From contig WQRI01000007.1 in the NCBI GenBank assembly GCA_009786825.1, positions 1 to 42,391 on the forward strand: a stretch of 42,391 bases of DNA, written 5' to 3'. The stretch comes from Bacillota bacterium. GTDB taxonomy: Bacteria > Bacillota > Clostridia > Christensenellales > WQRI01. The notes beneath the pieces were generated by a model. The model searched no databases. It was not told the DNA's origin and was given only the letters and a program-made list of their open reading frames with translations. Position numbers and translations under genes: made by a program. Below are positions 28,738-35,839 of the stretch, in pieces; position 1 is the stretch's first letter, and every line of letters begins with the position of its first letter.

Positions 28738-28890
28738 GAAATTACAAATTACAGTTTACAAATTACAAATATTTCACCGCTAGCGCTAGCAAGATTTTCT
28801 AGTGCGTTAAATAGAAATATCTAACTGTTCAAAAGTTTGGTATTAATTGAGTTTAAAATTTGTACATTGTAATTTGTACATTGTAATTTT
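28738..28890. repeat. Heptamer-arm intergenic element I
   Basis: Left attacaa/attacag/tttacaa/attacaa/at; right tgtacattgtaatttgtacattgtaattt; core accgctagcgctagc and aactgttcaaaag. Confidence 0.8.
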
Positions 28891-28896
28891 GTAACC

Positions 28897-29736
28897 TTAA
28901 ATCCTATATCCTAAATTTCTGATATCTATTAAGTCTACCCTTTCTTTATTTGTCGCGTTATAAAACGCAGTAAAAGAAAATGCTATAAAATATATAACAA
29001 CAAAGGTATACACAATAGACTTAAGCGCTATCTCTACCGCCGCGTAATTAACTTCCATATAATACAGCGCAAAATGCAAGCCTACATTTACGCCGTACAC
29101 AACAAGCGTTATAATTAAAATATTAAATAAAATTCTGAACGACCTACCACGCATAGCCTTCAAACCATACGCTAGCGCCGGATTTGCCTGATAGCCCGAT
29201 GTTAACATTGTCGGAACCCAAAACAGAAAAAGCGATATTACATACAGCAAAATTAAAATCATAAGCCCAGCAACACCCGCCTTTATATAAACTAAAAACT
29301 CTGCAGACAAAAAAGTTTCTATCAAAAACAACAAACTAGCAACCAACAACTGCCACACCAAAAGCAAAGCAACCAAAACAATAGTGATTAAACAAATCGC
29401 AATAAGGCAGTCTATAAACCTGCTTGGTGGCTTAGCCAACTCGAAAATGCCCAGTCGCATATGCTTATCTATATAACCTATTGCAAGCGCGCCAAAAATA
29501 ATAAACAAGGCGGCTGCGCCAAGCAAAATATACCAATAGTCTAAAACAAGCCAACTAGTGTTAGACCAAACCCTAGAAAAAGAAGCCTCGTCCGCAGGCT
29601 GATAATTAACAAGCCAATCGAAAAAAGCCAAGTGGTTAAGCGCAAATGCTAAAACCACCCCTAAAGGCACAGACAACAAAAAAAGCCTACCGAAATTGTC
29701 GCGTATATACGCAAACGCAATTGGAAAATATCTCAT
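28897..29736 (-). CDS. Polytopic membrane protein of unknown function
   Basis: 279 aa with multiple TM segments. Confidence 0.72.
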   Translation of the reverse strand: MRYFPIAFAYIRDNFGRLFLLSVPLGVVLAFALNHLAFFDWLVNYQPADEASFSRVWSNTSWLVLDYWYILLGAAALFIIFGALAIGYIDKHMRLGIFELAKPPSRFIDCLIAICLITIVLVALLLVWQLLVASLLFLIETFLSAEFLVYIKAGVAGLMILILLYVISLFLFWVPTMLTSGYQANPALAYGLKAMRGRSFRILFNILIITLVVYGVNVGLHFALYYMEVNYAAVEIALKSIVYTFVVIYFIAFSFTAFYNATNKERVDLIDIRNLGYRI

Positions 29737-29862
29737 AAATAATATCTTAACTTAAATAAAACAAAAAGTCAAGCGTTTTGAAATTTTTGTAGGTGGAAAA
29801 GTTGTAGTGTGAGTGAAAAGTGTAGTCGCGGGCTATTTTTTGTATGGGGTTTGTGGGCTTTT

Positions 29863-30333
29863 TTACACGCCAAACTTGCCTTGTAGATTACAAGTATGCT
29901 CTTCACAACCAGCCACCAAACAAGTAAACTTCTCGGCTATACACTCTTCTGTGTTAAGTTTGCTTATAAGTTCTTCTAACTTTTGAGTTGTCTCGTGAGA
30001 GAGCGTATGCTCTATTTTACAAGCGTCTATTTCCGCTTGCGCCTCAGATACCCCCAAAAGTTTTGTTAAAAGCAACTTAATATTATCGTGCTTGCGCTTT
30101 ATAGACTTTGCTAAATTTATACCGCAGTCTGTAAGCGTAACCGCACCATAATCTTCTTTTTCTACATAGCCATACTCAATTAAAATATTAAGCGCTCTGT
30201 TAGTAGATGGCTTAGACACACCCAAATAATTAGCAATATCTACACTCTTAACTTTCATCTTGTTGTATTTAGACTTAATCGTGTAAATTGCCTCTAGATA
30301 ATCTTCACCACTTTTTTTAAGTGTTTTACTCAT
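29863..30333 (-). CDS. DtxR/MntR-family metal-dependent regulator
   Basis: GEDYLEAIYTI, VKSVDIANYLGVSKPSTNRALNILIEYGYVEKEDYGAVTLTDCGINLA, CKIEHTLSHETTQKLE. Confidence 0.92.
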   Translation of the reverse strand: MSKTLKKSGEDYLEAIYTIKSKYNKMKVKSVDIANYLGVSKPSTNRALNILIEYGYVEKEDYGAVTLTDCGINLAKSIKRKHDNIKLLLTKLLGVSEAQAEIDACKIEHTLSHETTQKLEELISKLNTEECIAEKFTCLVAGCEEHTCNLQGKFGV

Positions 30334-30340
30334 ACTTTCT

Positions 30341-30518
30341 TAATGAATAATGAACATTGAATAATGAATAATGGTTGCATTCATTAAATGCTCTACGTCT
30401 GAACAGCCAGCGTTTTGGGTCACGGGGACGTCTTTCGCTGACCCAACTCTTAAGTTAATTTTATACCGCGCTAGCGGACGAAGCAATTGTTCAATGTTCA
30501 ATGTTCAGTGTTAAATGT
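30341..30518. repeat. Heptamer-arm intergenic element J
   Basis: Left aatgaat/aatgaac/attgaat/aatgaat/aatgg; right caattgttcaatgttcaatgttcagtgttaaatg; inner hairpin TTGGGTCA...TGACCCAA and core accgcgctagcgg. Confidence 0.78.
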
Positions 30519-30535
30519 TTCCCCAACTTAAAAAA

Positions 30536-30572
30536 GTTAGAATGCTCTAACCATATGTTAGCATATTCTAAC
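30536..30572. promoter_or_regulatory. Two tandem near-palindromic operator-like sites, candidate DtxR/MntR binding sites
   Basis: GTTAGAATGCTCTAAC-catat-GTTAGCATATTCTAAC upstream of the DtxR/MntR-type gene. Confidence 0.55.
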
Positions 30573-30708
30573 TTTTTTGTCAATACATTTTATGATATTA
30601 AAATCTAGAAAAGTCAATATATTTGCAGTAAGTTTTTTATTTTTTTGTAACTTTTTTTATAAGGGGTTTTTGTTAGGTGCAAGCGGTTGTTTGGTAGAGA
30701 GTGCCTTT

Positions 30709-30949
30709 GGTAATGCGAAAACCTTTGTAATGGGCATTACCCCCTACTAGTAGGGGGTAAAAATTGGCTTTAGATAATTTGTTCTTTTTATTCTGTTTGT
30801 TTTTGGATATCTTTAGACAGCGGACACAAATCCGAAAAACAAACAGAACGCTATGTGGCGAAAGATATTCCCTAGACAAGTTGCGCCACAATCAACTTGT
30901 CCCCTTTCCGTCTATCACCCTAGCCGTGAGACGTGTCTTGCAGACGGCT
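30709..30949. other. Densely nested inverted-repeat region
   Basis: GGTAATGC/GCATTACC; TTACCCCCTACT|AGTAGGGGGTAA; TTCTGTTTGTTTTTGGAT/ATCCGAAAAACAAACAGAA; TGTGGCG/CGCCACA; GACAAGTTG/CAACTTGTC; AGCCGT/ACGGCT. Confidence 0.75.
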
Positions 30950-32158
30950 TTATATTTCTAGTCTTGGTTTTGGATATGGATTTAATGGTGGTTGTTCTAT
31001 ATGTCGCATAACTGGTACATCTGATTGTGGTCTAAGTTTATACTTACCAGTTTGATTATCGCGCGCTATAAAACGTATTCTTTTTATTATTCGCTTTTCT
31101 AGTTTTGTACTTTCTACATCAGTTTTATTTCTTGCTTGTAGCGGTTTGTCTTGTTTTGATTTTACTTCGAATTCTAGATTTAAGTTATTTTGTTGCTCTG
31201 CTAATTGTTCTAAAAATTCTGCACGCTTTTGAATAGGGCTTTGCCACGTTTGTTTGCCAAATCGATTACGTATTGCAGAATGTGGTTTATTATTATATCT
31301 TTTGTTCCAAATTTCTAACTCACGCCTTAGTTCTGCTAATGTTGAAAATTTTAGATTGCTGTAAAATTTATTGTCTGTTCTATGCGAGCGCTCTACTTTT
31401 CCGTTGTGCCTTGGTGTATAAGGTCTTATAAGCATATGTCTAATACGAAGTTTATTAACTAACTTTGTTATAAGGTGTATTTTGTTTTCACCCGTTCCTT
31501 TTGGATGCACAAATGCGTAGTCATTGTCTGATTGAATTATGTATGGTAAATAGCCAAAGTACATTAAAGCGCGTTGAACAAAATCGTAGGCTGAATTTGA
31601 ACATTTATTTGCATATGGATAAATAAAACGTTCGCGAGTAGCCTCATCTATCATAGTAAATTGATAAAATCTTATATCGTGTATCTTACCTATATAGCAT
31701 TCTTTGGGTACGTATTTAATATCTATTTGCGTTTTTATACCTAGCATAGTAGGCGTATTATAATTTTTGCTGATGTGCTTTATTATGAGTTGTGGCGCTA
31801 CCAGATGTGACAAATTCTTTTTAATAAACTTATTAAGTGCCGGTAATGTTCGCGCGTAGGCATATTTCAAACGTAGCATTCCGTATAACTCTGCTCTACT
31901 TACTGTTGGGTTCTGATGTAGCAATCTTTCTATTGCCTTACGTTCTTTTCTTGTGTGCGCATTCGGATGTCTTTTTCGTGGCTTGCTTGTATCGCGTTTT
32001 AAACTCTCAGGTGTGCCTTTCCAGCGTGATTTCCAATACCAGAGCGCACGCTCGCAACAATTATGCTCTGCCATCACACGCTGTATGCTTTTCTTTTCAA
32101 CTAGCCATTTGGCTAATGCATTGTGCTTTTGCTTTGGTGTTAACTGTTTTAATTTCAT
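30950..32158 (-). CDS. DDE transposase/integrase-core protein (IS481-like or related)
   Basis: HTH N-terminus then IDIKYVP (D), IIQSDNDYAF (D), TPRHNGKVERSHRTDNKFYSNL (E). Confidence 0.85.
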   Translation of the reverse strand: MKLKQLTPKQKHNALAKWLVEKKSIQRVMAEHNCCERALWYWKSRWKGTPESLKRDTSKPRKRHPNAHTRKERKAIERLLHQNPTVSRAELYGMLRLKYAYARTLPALNKFIKKNLSHLVAPQLIIKHISKNYNTPTMLGIKTQIDIKYVPKECYIGKIHDIRFYQFTMIDEATRERFIYPYANKCSNSAYDFVQRALMYFGYLPYIIQSDNDYAFVHPKGTGENKIHLITKLVNKLRIRHMLIRPYTPRHNGKVERSHRTDNKFYSNLKFSTLAELRRELEIWNKRYNNKPHSAIRNRFGKQTWQSPIQKRAEFLEQLAEQQNNLNLEFEVKSKQDKPLQARNKTDVESTKLEKRIIKRIRFIARDNQTGKYKLRPQSDVPVMRHIEQPPLNPYPKPRLEI

Positions 32159-32203
32159 AATTTAGCCCCATTTTTGTAATTATGACTTTTATTTTGCATT
32201 AAC

Positions 32204-32232
32204 ATTTTACTACAAATTTTACCAAATTGCAA
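32204..32232 (-). promoter_or_regulatory. Candidate sigma70-type promoter for the transposase gene
   Basis: Minus strand TTGCAA - 17 nt - TAAAAT. Confidence 0.55.
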
Positions 32233-32240
32233 ATACTTGT

Positions 32241-32269
32241 TTGCCTTTTGAAAAATTTTGTTGTATAAT
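32241..32269 (+). promoter_or_regulatory. Candidate sigma70-type promoter for 32302..33000
   Basis: TTGCCT - 17 nt - TATAAT, 32 bp before the start codon. Confidence 0.7.
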
Positions 32270-32301
32270 AGTTTTAGATTAATTTTAGGGGGCTAACTAA
32301 A

Positions 32302-33000
32302 ATGGCTGAATATCAAGGGAATTATTGTCTAATATGTGGCTATCAGAGCAAACAGTACACCTATTGCTACATCTGCTCGCAAGCTAGAGAACTTGACAAA
32401 ATATTATTTTGCAAAGAATGCAACTACTATTATTTAAAACACCAAGAATGCAAATGTGAAGTTGTTGTTGAGCGCTCTTCACTTTGCGTAGTTTGCGGAA
32501 CTCAATCTGCTGGATATTGGTTTTGTAAAAGTTGTTACAAAAAATATAGTAATAAGGTAGTTGCTATTGAATTTACAAACTGCACTCAGTCGAGCGTTTT
32601 AGAAGAAGGTTACAAAGCAAAACACTTTCTTAAAAATGGTAGAAATGTAAGAAGCACTCACGAGCAACTTATTGGCAATATGCTTATAGATTTAGGCATT
32701 GAGTTTGAATATGAAAAGGTGATACAGACTTCTGCAAATGTAAAGGACGATATTAAACCCGATTTTTATCTTGTTGAACATAATGCATTTTTAGAACATT
32801 TTGGAATAGAAGATAAAGGTAGATACGCCGCTAGCAAACAGTTTAAGTTAGACAAATATAAAGAAATGGGGCTTACAATCATATATACACAAGCAAAAGA
32901 TTTAGCAGATTTGCCTAATAGGTTGCCAAGGCTAATTAAATTCCACGAGAAAAACAAAATAAACTACTTAGATGATACTGGTAATGTTAAACAAGAGTGA
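32302..33000 (+). CDS. Zinc-ribbon protein with C-terminal PD-(D/E)XK-like nuclease domain
   Basis: Multiple CxxC pairs in the N-terminal half; C-terminal STHEQLIGNMLIDLGIEFEYEK...IKPDFYLVEHNAFLEHFGIEDKGRY...KLDKYKEMGLTIIYT resembles helicase-associated PDF...E(H/Y)FG nuclease folds. Confidence 0.6.
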   Translation: MAEYQGNYCLICGYQSKQYTYCYICSQARELDKILFCKECNYYYLKHQECKCEVVVERSSLCVVCGTQSAGYWFCKSCYKKYSNKVVAIEFTNCTQSSVLEEGYKAKHFLKNGRNVRSTHEQLIGNMLIDLGIEFEYEKVIQTSANVKDDIKPDFYLVEHNAFLEHFGIEDKGRYAASKQFKLDKYKEMGLTIIYTQAKDLADLPNRLPRLIKFHEKNKINYLDDTGNVKQE

Positions 33001-33478
33001 TTTGTAATTCTGATTCTGATTATACTTTGCTTTAGTTGTTTGTTTTGCTTTGGTTTTTTTTCTTTGGTCTGATTTTTGACTCTCTGCGTTATACACAAGG
33101 TGGGGTTATGTTCTTTATGGCTTTGGTTACATTAACTCCATAACACACAGGTTATAGGAAGTTTTTTGGGCTTGTTGGTCGCGCACCGTTCTAAAATTCC
33201 GTGATATTGGTGTCTTCCGCAATGGGTGATTTCCACGAGAATTTTTTCACTATTATTCGCCGCAATGGGTGAATTTAAGATTTCGGTTTTCTTTGGCGAA
33301 TTACGCGGGGTCGTTTGAGAATTTTTTAGTTTTTTTGCAGAAAACGGGGTGGGGTCTTTTCGTATGGTCTGATTTTGGCACTCTAGCATAGGCAAAGCGG
33401 TTATTTGCGTTGTGTGCTTTTATTTTAGGGCTTTTGTAGTCCTTTTTGTTTGTTGTTTATGGCTTGAGAGAATTACAC

Positions 33479-33524
33479 GCACGTTATTATTATCAAGAGG
33501 CGCGCTTCGCGCGCCTTACGTGCC
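33479..33524. other. Strong GC hairpin in nested inverted repeat
   Basis: AGGCGCGC-TTC-GCGCGCCT flanked by GCACGT...ACGTGC. Confidence 0.7.
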
Positions 33525-33559
33525 TAATTCTGCCATATAAGTACCAAAATGCCAATAAC

Positions 33560-33604
33560 AAAGAGAGGTGGTTTCCGCTATTCGCTTTAAAACCACCTCT
33601 CTTT
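33560..33604. other. Perfect 15-bp stem-loop downstream of rep
   Basis: AAAGAGAGGTGGTTT - ccgctattcgcttta - AAACCACCTCTCTTT. Confidence 0.85.
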
Positions 33605-33714
33605 ATTTGTTAAAGGGCATTTTTGCACTTACTGAGCCGTCTCTTCTCAATAAGGACAAAATACAGACAGCACCGCTTAGGGTGCTTGTTTAATTTTTCA
33701 TACTTTAGATAAGA

Positions 33715-35265
33715 TTACATCACAAAAGTTATCTGTTCTATCACTTCTGCTTTTTTTGCAGGAAGTGGAACTGGCTCTGGTAGTCTTCCAAAGTCTATCA
33801 TTTGTTTAAATGTAATCTGTGTTTTAGGTTTTGACAGCAATAAAGGTTCTTGCTTTTTCTTTTTAGGGTTGCCTTTGGTTCTTACGTTTTTGATATCTTC
33901 ATCGGTTATAACTTCGTGTGATAATATGAACGATTTTATTGTTTCTGAATTTCTGTAGTAAACCGGCAGTTTGAATTGTTTTTGCGATATATCTTTAATC
34001 AGATGCGCGGGCAAGCCTCTGCTGTAAACTGTGCTTTCGGTTGCCTTTGTCATATACTTTAGTATGTAGTTTACAAGTGGGTTATTTAGGTTTTTAAGTG
34101 AAATATCTACTTCCACTATGTGTTGCCAATCGTTTATGCCGTAGGCTTTTTTGAAAAAAGCACACTCTAACCTTTGCGTTTTTCTTCTTCTTACGGGGTC
34201 GTATCTCTTTTTTGTGGGCTTCAACTCAGACATCATTTGTCCAGTCGGAACATACACAAGCATATGAAAATGAAGCCTACCCTTGTGGTAACCTACACTT
34301 TGGCAATACTTGCAAAGGTTGTCTTTTTCGCAATATCCCCTACCATATTCAAACACGCCCATTTGCTTCCAGCCTTTTCTGTCTGCGTTATTTGCTAGTG
34401 TTCTTAAAAGTTTTTCCCTGAAAACTTCTTCTGCTTGTACCTTTGTAAGTTCGCCCGTTGGGTTAAAAATCTTGTCGTTCATAGTTATAGTTGCAAAATA
34501 GTTAAAGTTATTAAGTTGGGCTTTTTGTCTGAACAACCTTAGTCGTTTATTAAAGTTTCTTGCCTTGCGTTTGATTACTTTTTCTACAAAACTTAAAAGT
34601 TCTAAATACTCTTCAGACTTTTTAAAATTTTCGTTATCCGCTTCATTATAATAGAAATTATCTATCAGACCATCGATTACGTATTGACGCTGTTGTTCTT
34701 TACCCTTTTTTGTACTTACTTTAAAAAGGTGTAAACTCTCGGCAAAAAAATAATCTAACACTAACTCTCTGTTATCAACTTTTCTTGTCTTTAGTCTTGC
34801 AAGTTTCTTTTTAATTAGCGTGTCCAGTTGTTCAGTATAATATCTATCTTTAGAATAAAGTAATATGTACGCCGACTTTATGCCCTCAAACACTCTGCTT
34901 AAATTGCCTTGCGCTATTTTGTTCTCGCTATCTAACTCGCTAAAGAAATTATCTATACTACCAAAAGTTAACTTAATTCGCTCTATATGCCAATCAAAAT
35001 GTCTATCTACCAAAGCCTTTCTTTCTTCACAAACTATCCAAGGTAGCATTAACGGGTGGTGTCCATCCATTTGCACCTTATGTGTTGTAAAACTTATTTC
35101 GCCCGGTTGCTCTAAGCCGAATTGCCCGTACATATCCGCTTCTAAAGCAAGCATAAGTTGTTCTTTTTCTACTTCCCCTAAAGTGTTTATATATGTTTCG
35201 TAAGCCGCATAGTTTTCAGCGTTCAGATAACTTTTAACCTTTTTTACAATCTCTTTATTTGTCAT
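33715..35265 (-). CDS. HUH-superfamily rolling-circle replication initiator
   Basis: Motif 1 FNYFATITMND; Cys pairs CEKDNLCKYC; HUH motif GRLHFHMLVYV; tyrosine motif VNYILKYMTKATE. Confidence 0.85.
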   Translation of the reverse strand: MTNKEIVKKVKSYLNAENYAAYETYINTLGEVEKEQLMLALEADMYGQFGLEQPGEISFTTHKVQMDGHHPLMLPWIVCEERKALVDRHFDWHIERIKLTFGSIDNFFSELDSENKIAQGNLSRVFEGIKSAYILLYSKDRYYTEQLDTLIKKKLARLKTRKVDNRELVLDYFFAESLHLFKVSTKKGKEQQRQYVIDGLIDNFYYNEADNENFKKSEEYLELLSFVEKVIKRKARNFNKRLRLFRQKAQLNNFNYFATITMNDKIFNPTGELTKVQAEEVFREKLLRTLANNADRKGWKQMGVFEYGRGYCEKDNLCKYCQSVGYHKGRLHFHMLVYVPTGQMMSELKPTKKRYDPVRRRKTQRLECAFFKKAYGINDWQHIVEVDISLKNLNNPLVNYILKYMTKATESTVYSRGLPAHLIKDISQKQFKLPVYYRNSETIKSFILSHEVITDEDIKNVRTKGNPKKKKQEPLLLSKPKTQITFKQMIDFGRLPEPVPLPAKKAEVIEQITFVM

Positions 35266-35311
35266 TGTTTAGCCCCCAATAAATTTTAATAAAGTTTTTT
35301 ACATAAAATAG

Positions 35312-35340
35312 TTGACTTTATGGGTAAAATTGTATACTAT
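35312..35340 (+). promoter_or_regulatory. Candidate + strand promoter in the rep leader
   Basis: TTGACT at 35312-35317 with TATACT (15-nt spacer) or TACTAT (17-nt spacer). Confidence 0.45.
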
Positions 35341-35344
35341 TAAT

Positions 35345-35397
35345 AAGTAGGTATTGACTTAGGGCGGACTTCCGCTTACTCTGCCTACTTTTTTTTA
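35345..35397 (+). ncRNA. Candidate counter-transcribed (antisense) RNA to the rep leader
   Basis: AAGTAGG...GCGG-ACTT-CCGC...CCTACTT followed by a T-run, directly downstream of the + strand promoter and antisense to the rep 5' leader. Confidence 0.4.
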
Positions 35398-35825
35398 TTT
35401 AAATCTTTAATCTTTTTTTGGTCTTTGGGGTCTAAGTTATCCCAATTTTTTATTTCTGGTCCGAAAAGTTTGCTCTCTCTTGTCGTGACTTTAGGAATAA
35501 CATAACTATCTCGTAGATTGCCTTGCTCATCCACATCTTTTGGGTCTGGATTCTTTTCTAACTTTATATTAGCCTGCTTTTCCTTTATCCCATCGCCTAA
35601 CTCCTTTTCTAAGTGAGACTTATGTGTCAAAGTAACAAATGTATGCTTATCCTTTTTTGTTTTTATTATGTACGCTGGATGGTTTCGATTTGCTCTAGCC
35701 CCCCACCTATAATAAGATTTACGCCTTAAACCTAAAATAAAACCTATTAACTTCAAAGGTAACGAAATTATAAAAACTACCACTAAAGTAAATAAGTAAG
35801 TTATTCTTTTTGCAATTGTTGCCAT
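35385..35825 (-). CDS. Small protein with N-terminal TM segment, unknown function
   Basis: 146 aa, TYLFTLVVVFIISLPLKLIGFILGL then a charged soluble tail; AGGAG SD upstream. Confidence 0.7.
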   Translation of the reverse strand: MATIAKRITYLFTLVVVFIISLPLKLIGFILGLRRKSYYRWGARANRNHPAYIIKTKKDKHTFVTLTHKSHLEKELGDGIKEKQANIKLEKNPDPKDVDEQGNLRDSYVIPKVTTRESKLFGPEIKNWDNLDPKDQKKIKDLNKKK

Positions 35826-35839
35826 TTTAATTTCTCCTA

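Noticed and set aside
29795-29835. Short GTTGTAG/TGTGAGT-like heptad-style tract, and a similar one at about 27570-27598
   Set aside because: Too short and without a nearby complementary arm; not counted as element copies.
30341-30518. Classical transposon or MITE with fixed terminal inverted repeats
   Set aside because: Arm sequence differs between copies and is period-7; no clear target-site duplications noticed.
30673-30961. ORFs 30673..30891 (-) and 30764..30961 (+) in the inverted-repeat region
   Set aside because: No domain or RBS support; the region is better explained by nested inverted repeats.
30950-33000. Precise IS boundaries (terminal inverted repeats and target duplication)
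   Set aside because: I could not find a convincing TIR pair by eye, so only the transposase CDS is reported.
33132-33395. 87-aa minus-strand ORF downstream of rep
   Set aside because: Low-complexity reading through repeated non-coding sequence; no RBS identified.
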